Shown here: piece by piece, positions 18,131 through 27,014 of the stretch
Layout: every line of letters starts with the position of its first letter
How positions within the stretch are numbered: position 1 is the stretch's first letter
Source: Pseudoxanthomonas sp. PXM02
GTDB taxonomy: Bacteria > Pseudomonadota > Gammaproteobacteria > Xanthomonadales > Xanthomonadaceae
Direction: 5' to 3'
Length of the DNA: 64,000 bases
Assembly: GCF_014851805.1 (NCBI RefSeq)
Contig: NZ_JACVAK010000001.1
Coordinates: 1,364,001-1,428,000, forward strand
Position numbers and translations under genes: made by a program
The notes under the pieces: generated by a model
Told to the model about the DNA's origin: nothing
Database searches by the model: none
What the model saw: only the letters and a program-made list of their open reading frames with translations

Positions 18131-19585
18131 GTGAGCGCTCCGCTGTTTCCCCTGTTCGCCGACCTGCAAGGCCGCCGGGTCCTGGTTGTCGGTGGCGGTC
18201 CGATCGCGGAGCGGAAGACGCAGGCCCTGCTGCATGCCGGCGCCCGCCCCCGCGTCGGCGCGCCCGACCTGACTCCGCGCCTGCAAGCCTGGCAGCAGGA
18301 AGGCCGGATCGAGTGGATCGCCGGGCGGTTCGATGCGCACTGGCTGTCGGGCGCGTGGCTGGTGGTCGCCGCGACCGACGACGCCGAGGTCAACCGCGCG
18401 GTCGCTGCCGTCGCCGAAGCGCGCCATGTCTTCGCCAACGTCGTCGATGACGGCGAACTCTCTTCCTTCCAGGTGCCCGCCATCGTCGAACGCGGTCCGC
18501 TGCAGGTCGCCATCTCCAGCGGCGGTGGCGCACCGATGCTCGCGCGTCATCTGCGCCGCCAGCTCGAAACCCTGCTCGATGATTCGTGGGCGTCGTTGGC
18601 CGACCTGTTCACGCGCCAGCGCACGCGCATCCGCAAGCGCTTCCCGCAACCTGCAGAGCGACGTCGCTTCTTCGAGAAGCTGCTGGCCGGGCCGCTGCCG
18701 CGCCTGTACCGGCAGCGGTTGCACACGCAGGCCGAGCAGCATTTCCAGGCGATGCTGGACGAACACGCCGCACCCACGCGCAGCGGCAGCGTCGCGGTGG
18801 TCGGTGCCGGCCCGGGCGATGCCGGCCTGCTGACGCTCAACGCGCTGCGCGCGATGAACGAAGCCGACGTGATCCTGCACGACCGCCTGGTCAGCGAGGA
18901 CGTGCTGCGTCTCGGCCGTCGCGATGCGACCTACATCGAAGTCGGCAAGTCGGCCACCGGACACAGCACGCGGCAGGAAGACATCCACGCGTTGATGCGG
19001 GAGCACGCGAGCGTCGGCAAGCGCGTCGTGCGCCTGAAGGGGGGCGATCCGTTCGTGTTCGGGCGTGGAGGCGAGGAACTGGAGTATCTGCGCGCGCACG
19101 GCATTCCCTATGAGGTGGTGCCCGGCATCACCGCCGCCGTCGCGTGCGCTGCCTATGCCGGCATTCCGTTGACGCATCGTGACCACGCGCAGGCGGTGCG
19201 GCTGGTGACGGCGCACTGCAAGGATTCGTTTGACACGCTCGACTGGCAGGCGCTTGCGCAGGAGCGGCAGACGCTGGCCGTCTACATGGGGGTGGCCGGA
19301 CTGGAAGGCCTGCGCGACCGGCTGGTCGCCCACGGTCGCGCCGCGTCCACGCCGTTCGCGCTGGTCGAGAACGGTTCCCGCCGCGACCAGCGCGTGGTGA
19401 CCGGTACGCTGGCCGATCTGCCGGAAACCGCGCGTTTCCATCAGGTGCGTTCGCCTGCCCTGCTGATCCTCGGCGAGGTCACCGCGCTCGCCGGCACGCT
19501 GCACTGGTTCGGCGCGCCACCGGTCGGTGCCATCCACCCAATACATTCCCGCAACCTTCCGGCGCCCACACTGCAGGCCGCCTGA
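18131..19585 (+). CDS. cysG: Siroheme synthase (precorrin-2 dehydrogenase/ferrochelatase and uroporphyrinogen-III methyltransferase)
   Basis: Trifunctional enzyme making siroheme for sulfite reductase, 484 residues from GTG 18131. The N-terminal NAD-binding part has [17 protein letters not shown] at about residues 13-29. A dimerisation region follows. The C-terminal SUMT domain starts near residue 220, with [15 protein letters not shown], the DRLV loop, [16 protein letters not shown] and [21 protein letters not shown]. The start is uncertain: in-frame ATGs at 18065 and 18083 would add 22 or 16 residues of low-complexity sequence. I prefer 18131 because family homology starts there. Its position between cysB and cysK fits its supply role. 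Confidence 0.93.
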   Translation: MSAPLFPLFADLQGRRVLVVGGGPIAERKTQALLHAGARPRVGAPDLTPRLQAWQQEGRIEWIAGRFDAHWLSGAWLVVAATDDAEVNRAVAAVAEARHVFANVVDDGELSSFQVPAIVERGPLQVAISSGGGAPMLARHLRRQLETLLDDSWASLADLFTRQRTRIRKRFPQPAERRRFFEKLLAGPLPRLYRQRLHTQAEQHFQAMLDEHAAPTRSGSVAVVGAGPGDAGLLTLNALRAMNEADVILHDRLVSEDVLRLGRRDATYIEVGKSATGHSTRQEDIHALMREHASVGKRVVRLKGGDPFVFGRGGEELEYLRAHGIPYEVVPGITAAVACAAYAGIPLTHRDHAQAVRLVTAHCKDSFDTLDWQALAQERQTLAVYMGVAGLEGLRDRLVAHGRAASTPFALVENGSRRDQRVVTGTLADLPETARFHQVRSPALLILGEVTALAGTLHWFGAPPVGAIHPIHSRNLPAPTLQAA

Positions 19586-19608
19586 GCCCACGCCCCTACG
19601 GAGATCCC

Positions 19609-20583
19609 ATGGCCGTTTACGACAGCATCCTCGACACCATTGGCCGCACCCCGGTCGTCAAGCTGCACCGCGTCGCGCCCGAGCACGTCACGCTGTACGC
19701 CAAGGTCGAATCGTTCAATCCGGGCGGTTCGGTGAAGGATCGCCTGGCGCTGGCGATCATCCTCGACGCCGAAGCCAAGGGCCTGCTGAAGCCCGGCGAC
19801 ACGATCGTCGAGGCGACGTCGGGCAACACCGGCGTGGCGCTGGCGATGGTGGCCGCCGCGCGCGGCTACAAGTTCGTCGCGACGATGGTGGAAACCTTCT
19901 CGATCGAACGCCGCAAGCTGATGCGCGCTTACGGCGCCAAGGTCATCCTGACCCCCGCCGCCGAGCGCGGCAGCGGCATGGTGCGTCGCGCGGAAGAACT
20001 GGCGAAGAAGCACGGTTGGTTCCTCGCCCGCCAGTTCGCCAATCCCGCCAACCCCGCGTATCACCGGCAGACGACGGCCGCGGAAATCCTGCGCGATTTC
20101 GCCGGCCAACGCCTCGACCACTTCGTCACCGGCTGGGGCACGGGCGGCACGCTGACCGGCGTGGGCGAAGTGCTGAAGGTCGCTCGCCCTGAAGTGCGCA
20201 TCACCGCGTCCGAGCCGGCTGGCGCATCGCTGCTGCAGGGCAAGGAATGGCAGCCGCACAAGATCCAGGGCTGGACGCCGGACTTCGTGCCGGAGGTGCT
20301 GAACCGCGAAGTGGCCGACGAGATCCTGTCGATCACCGACGTGGACGCCATCGCCACCTCGCGCCGGCTGGCCGCGGAAGAAGGCATCTTCGTCGGCATC
20401 TCCGCCGGCGCCACCGTTGCTGCTGCGCTTCAGGTTGCGCAGAAGGCCAAGCCGGGCGACGTGCTGCTGGCCGTGCTGCCGGACACCGGCGAGCGCTACT
20501 TCTCCACGCCGCTGTTCGAAGGTGTCAACGAAGGCTCGGACGACGAGTGGCTGGCCTCGCTCGGCGACGCCACGCTGCCGTAA
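19609..20583 (+). CDS. cysK: Cysteine synthase A (O-acetylserine sulfhydrylase)
   Basis: PLP enzyme joining sulfide to O-acetylserine to give cysteine, 324 residues. The PLP lysine is K43 in NPGGSVKDR. The substrate loop TSGNTG, the phosphate-binding GTGGTLTGVG and the C-terminal PDTGERYFSTPLF are all intact. The start ATG 19609 has GGAGAT eight bases upstream. It lies 23 bases after cysG and is probably cotranscribed with it. The motifs fit CysK better than CysM or cystathionine synthase. A convergent hairpin follows the stop. Confidence 0.96.
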   Translation: MAVYDSILDTIGRTPVVKLHRVAPEHVTLYAKVESFNPGGSVKDRLALAIILDAEAKGLLKPGDTIVEATSGNTGVALAMVAAARGYKFVATMVETFSIERRKLMRAYGAKVILTPAAERGSGMVRRAEELAKKHGWFLARQFANPANPAYHRQTTAAEILRDFAGQRLDHFVTGWGTGGTLTGVGEVLKVARPEVRITASEPAGASLLQGKEWQPHKIQGWTPDFVPEVLNREVADEILSITDVDAIATSRRLAAEEGIFVGISAGATVAAALQVAQKAKPGDVLLAVLPDTGERYFSTPLFEGVNEGSDDEWLASLGDATLP

Positions 20584-20587
20584 CCGA

Positions 20588-21058
20588 TCAACTGGACGGC
20601 GGCGCGACGCAATCGCGCCGCCATGTCCATTCCATCGCCTGGCCGCCGTCCTGGCCATCGTCGATGCGTGCCTTGAGCGTGTCGGCATCAGGCCGCGAAT
20701 AGATCACCCGCTTCGGAAAATCGTGTGCGGGATTCGCGAACACGATGCGATCCGTTTCCACGCGTTCCGCCACGAATGCCGTGACTGCCGCCCCACCTGG
20801 CTGCGCGAGCAACACCCAGCGTCCGTCCTGTTGCGCAATGCGCATGAACTCGAACCCGGCCGCCTTGCCGTCGCGCGTATCGCGATGCATGCCGACCAGC
20901 AGGCCACCGCGCGGCACCATCCAGGTTTCCTCGCTGAAGGTCTTGCCCTGCTGGCCGCACCAGTGGCCGGCCAGCCAGTCCAGTTCCGATGCCTGCACCG
21001 GTGATGACAGGGCCAGAGCCGCCAACGCGATACCGCTCGCTTTCCATCCTCGTGCCAC
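20588..21058 (-). CDS. Secreted DUF6265-like protein
   Basis: A 156-residue protein with a Sec signal (hydrophobic stretch GIALAALALSS, predicted cut after VQA) and a beta-rich mature part starting ELDWLAGHWCGQ. It includes ETWMVPRGGLLVGMHR and NPAHDFPKRVIYSR, blocks of the DUF6265 / lipocalin-like family. The start GTG 21058 is preferred over ATG 21076 because a strong AGGAGG (21065-21070) sits six bases ahead of it. The protein should be periplasmic and its function is not known. It is divergent from the AraC-type regulator, which may control it. Confidence 0.8.
   Translation of the reverse strand: MARGWKASGIALAALALSSPVQASELDWLAGHWCGQQGKTFSEETWMVPRGGLLVGMHRDTRDGKAAGFEFMRIAQQDGRWVLLAQPGGAAVTAFVAERVETDRIVFANPAHDFPKRVIYSRPDADTLKARIDDGQDGGQAMEWTWRRDCVAPPSS
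20598..20622. terminator. Convergent hairpin between cysK and the DUF6265-like gene
   Basis: Perfect 10-base stem GGCGGCGCGA / TCGCGCCGCC with a 5-base loop, starting 15 bases past the cysK stop and lying inside the last codons of the convergent gene. There is no U-run on either side, so termination efficiency is uncertain. Confidence 0.5.
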
Positions 21059-21173
21059 GGGGTGCCTCCTCGACATGTGGATTCGACGGCCGGTCGACCG
21101 TCCTTGTACAGGATGGCGCGACGCCAGGGCATCGTCTTGAAGATTTGCGACAACCGGCGCAGAGTTCCGCGCC

Positions 21174-21959
21174 ATGTTCGCCTTGCTCGATACGCCGGCC
21201 GATCTGCGACCCTGGGTGCGCTGCATCTGGACGTTGCACGGCGAGAGAGACACACAGCCTGATCCGCCCATCGCACCGGACGGGTGCTGCGAATGGATCG
21301 TGCATGTCGGCGAGCCGCCATCGATGGCCCGCGGTGAACACTGGGTCCGGCAGCCCCGCGAGTTCCTGTTCGGGCAGTTGAACGGTCCGCTGCACCTGCA
21401 TGCCGACCGGCGAATGACACTGCTGGCCGTGCGCTTCCATCCCCACGCCGTGGCGCCCTTGTTGCGCGTAGGCGGATCGGCGCTGCTGGCGCAGCCACTG
21501 GAACTTGCGCAGCTCGATCGCCGCCTACGCCACCGTCGAGCGGGGGATGCGCATGCCTCGATCGCTACCGCGTACTCCGCCATCCTCGCAGTGCTTCGCA
21601 CGTTGGCCCGCGATGCCCTTGGCTTCGATCCGCTGGTACAGGAAGCCCTGCAACGCACCGAGTCCGCGCCAAGCCAGCGCGTAGCGGAACTGTCGCGCCA
21701 GCTAGGCGTCTCCAGTCGAACGCTGGAACGCCGGTTCCTCCACGGCACCGGCCTGGGCGTGAAGACCTATCTTCGGATACGGCGCATGCAACACAGTCTG
21801 CAACGGCTGTCGCAACCCCATGCATCGGCCGCCGAAGTGGCGCACGCGTTGGGTTATGCCGATCAAGCCCATCTGACACGCGAACTGGTCGCGCTTGCGG
21901 GCGTCCGTCCGCGTGAGCTGATCGATGCCACCCTGCATGGCGATACGGGCATGCCGTGA
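21174..21959 (+). CDS. AraC-family transcriptional regulator
   Basis: A 261-residue regulator. The N-terminal half resembles the DUF6597 ligand domain (LRPWVRCIWTLHG, PDGCCEWIVHVG, and a FGQLNGPLHL segment). The C-terminal AraC helix-turn-helix pair occupies about residues 160-255, with RVAELSRQLGVSSRTLERRF and AAEVAHALGYADQAHLTRE. The ligand is unknown. It is divergent from the secreted DUF6265-like gene, with 115 bases between the starts. It is unrelated in sequence to the CysB or EmrR regulators nearby. Confidence 0.9.
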   Translation: MFALLDTPADLRPWVRCIWTLHGERDTQPDPPIAPDGCCEWIVHVGEPPSMARGEHWVRQPREFLFGQLNGPLHLHADRRMTLLAVRFHPHAVAPLLRVGGSALLAQPLELAQLDRRLRHRRAGDAHASIATAYSAILAVLRTLARDALGFDPLVQEALQRTESAPSQRVAELSRQLGVSSRTLERRFLHGTGLGVKTYLRIRRMQHSLQRLSQPHASAAEVAHALGYADQAHLTRELVALAGVRPRELIDATLHGDTGMP

Positions 21960-21987
21960 GGCGAAGCGCCACGCTCGACAGATCGCC

Positions 21988-22374
21988 CTACGCCTCGTAG
22001 AGCTCCAGCGGCAGGTCGTCAGGATCAGCGAAGAAGGTAAAGCGGCGGCCGGTGTACTCGTCTACACGCACCGGCTCGGTAGCCACACCGTGGGCATTGA
22101 GATGGGCGACGGCCTCATCGAGATCCGTCACCCGCAACGCCAGATGGCGCAGGCCACAGGCTTCCGGTCGCGAGACGCGCGGTGGCGGCGACGGGAAGGA
22201 GAACAGTTCGACCTGCGTGCCATCGGGCAGCGCAAGGTCGAGCTTCCATGAATCGCGCTCGGCCCGAAAGTGTTCGGCGACCACGCGCAATCCGAGCAAC
22301 TCGGTGTAGAAGCGCTTCGACCGCGCATAGTCGGACGCGATGATCGCGACGTGGTGCAGGCCGGCGAGGCGCAT
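21988..22374 (-). CDS. gloA2: VOC-family metalloenzyme (YaeR/GloA2-like)
   Basis: A 128-residue glyoxalase-fold protein. LHHVAIIASDYARSKRFY opens the first beta-alpha module, RDSWKLDLALPDG and VELFSFP follow, then SRPEACGLRHLALRV, and the end reads DPDDLPLELYEA. The His and Glu residues at the metal positions (HHV, ELF, RHL, LELYE) are retained. The match to E. coli YaeR is close along the whole length; the substrate of that family is not settled. The start ATG 22374 lies one base past the emrB stop, so it is the last gene of the efflux operon. A drug-modifying role is possible but not shown. Confidence 0.88.
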   Translation of the reverse strand: MRLAGLHHVAIIASDYARSKRFYTELLGLRVVAEHFRAERDSWKLDLALPDGTQVELFSFPSPPPRVSRPEACGLRHLALRVTDLDEAVAHLNAHGVATEPVRVDEYTGRRFTFFADPDDLPLELYEA

Positions 22375-22375
22375 G

Positions 22376-23932
22376 TCAGTGCGCCGCAGCGGCGTCCGCG
22401 CCGGCATTGCCACCGGACGGCGCCTTGCCGCCGCGCATCAGCAGCACCAGCGGCATCGACACCAGTGTCAGCAGCATCATCAGCTTGAAGTCGTTGAGGT
22501 AGCCGATCGCCGCCGCCTGCCGGTTGACCTCGGCATTGAGCAGCGCCAGGCCAGTGGCGGTGGACGGATCCATCGCCGCCGGCAGCAGCGTCGTCTCCGC
22601 GCCGAACGCCGGAATGCGCGCGCCGATCTCGGCATGGTTCACCTGCATCGCCCGCGACAGCATCGTCATCACCACCGAGATGCCGACCGACGAACCGATA
22701 TTGCGCACCAGACTGAAGAGGCCGGCGGCCTCCGTGCGCTGATGCGGCTCCAGCGTCGCGTAGGCGACGGTGGAGATCGGCACGAACACCAGGCCGAGAC
22801 CCATGCCCTGCACCACGCCCAGCCAGACGATGGACTCCATCGATGCGTTCGGACCGAACTGGGTCATGCCGTGCAGCGACACCACCATCAGGCCCATGCC
22901 GACCAGGATCGGCCAGCGTGCGTCGATGCGGCCCAACAGGCGACCGACGATCATCATGCTGAACATCGTGCCGACACCACGCGGTGCCAGCACCAGGCCG
23001 ATGGTCAGCACCGGATAGTTCATCAACGTGCTGAGGTACGGCGGCAGCAGCGCCAGCGTGGCGAACAGCACGATGCCGACGACGAAGATCAGCGCGCAGC
23101 CGACAGCGAAGTTGGCGTTCTTCAACAAACCGAGATCGAGCAGCGCGTGGTCGCGCTTGCGCCACCACCACAAGCCGTACATGTACAGCGCGAGGAAGGC
23201 GAGCGCGGCTTCGATCTGGATCTCCACGCTGCCGAACCAGTCCTCGCTCTGCCCGCGGTCGAGGAACAGCTGCAGCGCACCGATGCCCAACGCCAGCAGG
23301 CCGAGACCGATGCCATCGAGCGGACGTTCGTGCGGCACGTCCTTCTTGACGCTGGCCATGATGCCTAGCAAGGCGAGGATGCCGATCGGCAGGTTGATCA
23401 GGAACACCCAGTGCCAGCTGTAGTTCTGGGTCAGGAAGCCGCCCAGCGGCGGGCCGAGAATCGGCCCGACCATGATGCCCATGCCCCACATCGCCATGGC
23501 GGCGCCATGCTTCTCTTTCGGGAACGCATCCAGCAGCAGCGACTGCGAGATCGGCACCAGCGAGGCGCCGAACACGCCCTGCAGGATGCGGAACGCCACC
23601 ATTTCGCCGATGCCGCTGGCGATGCCGCACAGCAGCGAGGCAACGGTGAAACCGCTGACCGCGATGATCAGCAGGCGGCGACGGCCGAGACGGCCGGCGA
23701 GCCAGCCGGTGACCGGCGTCAGGATCGCGGCGGCGACGATGTAGCTGGTCAGCACCCACGACACCTGGTCCTGGGTGGCCGACAGCGAGCCCTGCATGTC
23801 GGGCAGCGCGACGTTGGCGATGGTGGTGTCCAGCGCCTGCATCAGCGTGGCCAGCATCACCGAGCCGACCAGCAGCGTGCGCTTGCCGGTGTCTTCCTGC
23901 GCGGGGGCAGCGGGAACGGTGGTTGTGCTCAT
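22376..23932 (-). CDS. emrB: EmrB-type MFS multidrug transporter (DHA2 family, 14 TM)
   Basis: Proton-driven inner-membrane exporter of 518 residues with about 14 predicted helices. Family marks are the motif-C-like LDTTIANVALPDMQGSL in the first helix region, GWLAGRLGRRRL between helices 2 and 3, GASLVPISQSLLLDAFP, and GIMVGPILGPPLGGFL. The start ATG 23932 is the first codon followed by the usual hydrophilic leader. It works with the EmrA-like adaptor encoded upstream, which would link it to a TolC-type outer-membrane channel that is not present here. Substrates are unknown; hydrophobic drugs or uncouplers are typical for the family. Confidence 0.95.
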   Translation of the reverse strand: MSTTTVPAAPAQEDTGKRTLLVGSVMLATLMQALDTTIANVALPDMQGSLSATQDQVSWVLTSYIVAAAILTPVTGWLAGRLGRRRLLIIAVSGFTVASLLCGIASGIGEMVAFRILQGVFGASLVPISQSLLLDAFPKEKHGAAMAMWGMGIMVGPILGPPLGGFLTQNYSWHWVFLINLPIGILALLGIMASVKKDVPHERPLDGIGLGLLALGIGALQLFLDRGQSEDWFGSVEIQIEAALAFLALYMYGLWWWRKRDHALLDLGLLKNANFAVGCALIFVVGIVLFATLALLPPYLSTLMNYPVLTIGLVLAPRGVGTMFSMMIVGRLLGRIDARWPILVGMGLMVVSLHGMTQFGPNASMESIVWLGVVQGMGLGLVFVPISTVAYATLEPHQRTEAAGLFSLVRNIGSSVGISVVMTMLSRAMQVNHAEIGARIPAFGAETTLLPAAMDPSTATGLALLNAEVNRQAAAIGYLNDFKLMMLLTLVSMPLVLLMRGGKAPSGGNAGADAAAAH

Positions 23933-24072
23933 GGGGAATTCCGGAAGGGATCGACGCGCACGATGCACGGCGATCCAGAGGTCACCCGGGGCGCGGCGTC
24001 AGCGGGGCCGGGCCCCACCACAGTGCCCTCGCCCGCATCCGCGCACGCCCGGGATGACATGGAAACAGGACC

Positions 24073-25164
24073 TCAGCGCGCGGCAGTCGCACGGCTGGAG
24101 GCGGTGCCGCCGTCGCGCAGTTCGACGTGCACGTCGGCGCTCATGCCGGCGCGGAGCTGTGGTGCGTCGGCCGCGGCGCTGTCGATCTCAAGGCGCACCG
24201 GAATGCGCTGCACGATCTTCACCCAGTTGCCGGTGGCGTTCTGCGGCGGCAGCACGCTGAACTCGGCGCCGGAGGCGGGCGCGATGGAGGCGACATGCGC
24301 CTTCCACTTCACGCCGGGATAGGAATCGACTTCGATGGTCGCCGCCTGGCCGACCTGCATCTTGGTCAGCTCGGTTTCCTTGAAGTTCGCTTCCACCCAG
24401 ATCGGCGAAGTCGCCACCAGCGGCATCGCGGTCTGGCCGACATTGATGTACTCGCCCACCTGCAGGTCGTGCAGGCCGACGATGCCGTCGACCGGCGCGC
24501 GGACTTCGGCATGCGCCAGGTCGAGCTTGGCCTTGGCCAGCATCGCCATCGCGGCACGGTATTCCGGCAGGTCCTGCGTCGGCGTGCCGGGGCTGCCGCT
24601 GAGCGAAGCGGTGGCTTCGGACTGCGATGCGATCGCATCGGCCAGGTCGGTGCGCGCTTCGGCGACGGCATGGCGCGCGTCGTCCAGCATCTTGCGCGAG
24701 ACCAGCTGCTGGCTGGCGAGCTGCTGCATGCGCTGCAGGTCGCGCTGCGCCCACGTCAGTGTTTCGCGCGAGGCCTGGATCGAGGTGCCGGTGCCGACCA
24801 CCTTGGCGCGACTGGCGCTGGCCGAATTGGCCATACGCGCAACCAGCGCTTCGTTCTGGGTCACCGCGATGGTCAGCGGATCGGCGTCGATGCGGAACAG
24901 CAGGTCGCCCTTCTTCACCGGCTGGTTCTGCTGCACGGCGACTTCGACCACGCGACCGCCGACCTGCGGCGCGATCAGGATGCGCTCGGCCTTGATGTAG
25001 GCGTTGTCGGTGCTGACTTCGCGGCCGGAGGCGACGTACTCCCAGCCGAAGAAGCCGGCGACGGCGAGCGGGCCGGCGATCCACAGCCACACCGGCACAC
25101 GGCGACGCTTGGGAGCGGGAGTCTTGGCCGCATTCTCGGCGGCCTCGTTGATCTTGCTGGTCAT
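24073..25164 (-). CDS. emrA: EmrA-type HlyD-family secretion adaptor
   Basis: Periplasmic adaptor of 363 residues anchored by a single N-terminal helix (VWLWIAGPLAVAGFFGWEYV, about residues 24-43). The first lipoyl half includes STDNAYIKAERILIAPQVGG, a hallmark of EmrA proteins. A coiled-coil region follows (about 110-210), then the second lipoyl half KLDLAHAEVRAPVDGIVG and a C-terminal beta-barrel. The start ATG 25164 lies 8 bases past the emrR stop. The gap of 140 bases to emrB holds no gene. Confidence 0.95.
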   Translation of the reverse strand: MTSKINEAAENAAKTPAPKRRRVPVWLWIAGPLAVAGFFGWEYVASGREVSTDNAYIKAERILIAPQVGGRVVEVAVQQNQPVKKGDLLFRIDADPLTIAVTQNEALVARMANSASASRAKVVGTGTSIQASRETLTWAQRDLQRMQQLASQQLVSRKMLDDARHAVAEARTDLADAIASQSEATASLSGSPGTPTQDLPEYRAAMAMLAKAKLDLAHAEVRAPVDGIVGLHDLQVGEYINVGQTAMPLVATSPIWVEANFKETELTKMQVGQAATIEVDSYPGVKWKAHVASIAPASGAEFSVLPPQNATGNWVKIVQRIPVRLEIDSAAADAPQLRAGMSADVHVELRDGGTASSRATAAR

Positions 25165-25172
25165 GGTGGGTA

Positions 25173-25646
25173 TCAGCTCTTGCGGAGAGAGGAATCGCCG
25201 CGGCTGGCGCGGTCGAGCAGGGAGAGGTTTTCGCGGATCTGGCCGAGCACCTTCAGCGCCGTCGCCAGTTCGCCGGGATCGATGCCGGCCAGGCAGTCTT
25301 CGCGGACGGACGTGGCGACGGCCTCGATGTCGTGCATCACCGCGTCGGATTGCGGCAGCAGGTGCAGGCGCCACACGCGACGGTCATCCGGGTCGCTGCG
25401 GCGCTCGACGAAGCCCGCCTTCTGCAACCGGTCGATGACGCGACCGACGGCGATCGGTTCCATGTCGAGCAGGTCGGCCAGTTCGGACTGGGTGATGCCC
25501 TCGCTCGCATGGATGCGCTTGAGCGCGCGCCACTGCACACGGGTCAGGCCCAGGTGGGCAGCGCGGCGATCGAACACGCGGCCGAACAACCGGCTCAGGT
25601 CCGCGATGAGGTATCCGATGGTGCTTTGGCCGGCAGGTGTCTTCAT
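25173..25646 (-). CDS. emrR: MarR-family repressor of the emr operon
   Basis: A 157-residue winged-helix regulator. Its helix-turn-helix is GITQSELADLLDMEPIAVGRVIDRL, about residues 50-74, followed by the wing RRSDPDDRRVWRLHL, as in MarR and EmrR proteins. It is the first gene of the emrR-emrA-emrB-gloA2 unit, the same order as E. coli emrRAB, so autoregulation released by drug binding is likely. A 10-base palindrome lies within the promoter spacer just upstream. Confidence 0.93.
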   Translation of the reverse strand: MKTPAGQSTIGYLIADLSRLFGRVFDRRAAHLGLTRVQWRALKRIHASEGITQSELADLLDMEPIAVGRVIDRLQKAGFVERRSDPDDRRVWRLHLLPQSDAVMHDIEAVATSVREDCLAGIDPGELATALKVLGQIRENLSLLDRASRGDSSLRKS

Positions 25647-25656
25647 GGGTGCCTAT

Positions 25657-25684
25657 GATATAGCTGCTTAAGCAATAATGTTCA
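25657..25684 (-). promoter_or_regulatory. emrR promoter with palindromic operator in the spacer
   Basis: Read leftward: -35 TGAACA (25684-25679), 16-base spacer, -10 TATATC (25662-25657), then 10 bases to the start codon. The spacer contains the perfect palindrome TGCTTAAGCA (25665-25674), which extends as an imperfect AT-rich repeat. This is where a MarR-type dimer would block RNA polymerase. The short distance to the start codon implies a very short leader. Confidence 0.55.
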
Positions 25685-25821
25685 TGGCGAGAAACCCCAT
25701 TCAGCCTTGGGGCGATCCAAGATCCTGTTATTCAAGGGAGTTCTGGGCGATTCCTGAACAGGGATGGCTGTCCGGGCGCCGAAGACAGCTGGGACCCTAG
25801 GCCTCCCGGCGCCGGAAACGA

Positions 25822-25846
25822 CGACGCCGGCACGAGGCCGGCGTCG
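25822..25846 (-). terminator. Terminator-like hairpin after fba
   Basis: Perfect 10-base stem CGACGCCGGC / GCCGGCGTCG with a 5-base loop, 27 bases past the fba stop, followed in the leftward direction by TCGTTTCC. The same tail follows the gap hairpin at 34893-34916, so this is probably the local terminator style. Confidence 0.65.
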
Positions 25847-25872
25847 GAATCACTTCGCGGGGGCGCGGAGGC

Positions 25873-26877
25873 TCAGCCCTCCCACTTGCCCAGCGCGGCC
25901 ATGCCGTTTTCCTTGGCGCGCTCGTACACCACGGCCTGGGCCTTGGCGAAGTTGCCGGTCAGGTCCTGCGACCACAGCTTCAGCGCGGCGGACTGCATGG
26001 CACGGCCGTACGAGAAGCTCAGCGGCCACGGCAGGTTGCCGAGCTGGTTCATCGCGTTGAGGTGGGCAGTGGACTGCTCGTCGGTCTGGCCGCCGGACAG
26101 GAACACCACGCCCGGCAGGATCGCCGGCACCGTGCTCTTCAGGCACATCACGGTGGACTCGGCCACTTCGTCGACATCGGCCTGTTCTTCGCAGTCCTTG
26201 CCGGCGATGACCATCGAGGCCTTCAGGATGGTGCCTTCCAGCAGCACGTTCTGCTCGTACAGCGCGCCGAACAGCGAGCGCAGCACGGCTTCGGTCACTT
26301 CGTAGCAGACTTCGATGTTGTGGTCGCCGTCCATCAGCACTTCCGGCTCCACCATCGGCACCAGGCCGCATTCCTGGCACAGCGCGGCATAGCGGGCCAA
26401 CGCGTGCGCATTGGCTTCGATGCAGGTGCCGGAGGGGATGTCTTCGCCGATGGTGATGACCGCACGCCACTTGGCGAAGCGCGCACCCAGCTTGTAGTAC
26501 TCCTTGAGGCGGTCGCGCAGGCCGTCGAGGCCTTCGGTGACCACTTCACCCGGGCAGCCGGCCAGGGCGTGCGTGCCCTTGTCGACCTTGATGCCGGGGA
26601 TGATGCCGTGGTCGGCCATGTACTTGGCGAACGGCACGCCGTCCTTGGTGGACTGGCGCAGGGTTTCGTCGAACAGGATGGCGCCGGAGATATAGTCCGA
26701 CAGCTTCGGCGTGGTGAGCAGCAGCTCGCGGTAGGCGCGACGGTTCTCTTCCGTGTTCTCGATGCCCACGCCCTGGAACCGCTTGGCGATGGTGGTGGTG
26801 GACTCGTCGATCGCGATGATGCCCTTGCCCGCGGCCACCATGGCCTGGGCGGTTTCGGCAAGCTGTTCGATGCTCAT
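25873..26877 (-). CDS. fba: Fructose-bisphosphate aldolase, class I
   Basis: Schiff-base aldolase cleaving fructose 1,6-bisphosphate, 334 residues. It follows the eukaryote-type class I pattern: IIAIDESTTTIAKRF at about residues 20-34, ENRRAYRELLLT, IPGIKVDKG, and the Schiff-base lysine K219 in EGTILKASMV. The C-terminal block is LPWPLSFSYGRAMQ. No metal-dependent (class II) motif is present. The start ATG 26877 has AGGAA six bases upstream; a frame-compatible ATG at 26910 falls inside the -10 box and is rejected. It is the last gene of the leftward glycolytic cluster and has its own promoter. Confidence 0.96.
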   Translation of the reverse strand: MSIEQLAETAQAMVAAGKGIIAIDESTTTIAKRFQGVGIENTEENRRAYRELLLTTPKLSDYISGAILFDETLRQSTKDGVPFAKYMADHGIIPGIKVDKGTHALAGCPGEVVTEGLDGLRDRLKEYYKLGARFAKWRAVITIGEDIPSGTCIEANAHALARYAALCQECGLVPMVEPEVLMDGDHNIEVCYEVTEAVLRSLFGALYEQNVLLEGTILKASMVIAGKDCEEQADVDEVAESTVMCLKSTVPAILPGVVFLSGGQTDEQSTAHLNAMNQLGNLPWPLSFSYGRAMQSAALKLWSQDLTGNFAKAQAVVYERAKENGMAALGKWEG

Positions 26878-26909
26878 GGGGTTCCTGTGGCGGGGCGGAA
26901 AAGAGACCA

Positions 26910-26915
26910 ATTATA
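26910..26915 (-). promoter_or_regulatory. -10 element of the fba promoter
   Basis: A perfect TATAAT in the leftward direction, 32 bases ahead of the fba start codon. No recognisable -35 lies at 16-18 bases. The element shows that fba can be transcribed separately from pyk. Confidence 0.55.
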
Positions 26916-27014
26916 GACCGCGCCCCGCCGACAGCGGGTGATCGCGGTGATGAGCGCGCCGCAACGCGCCCGGATCCAGAAGCTTCGGGCGGTGGCGCTT
27001 GGCCAGGAAACCGG

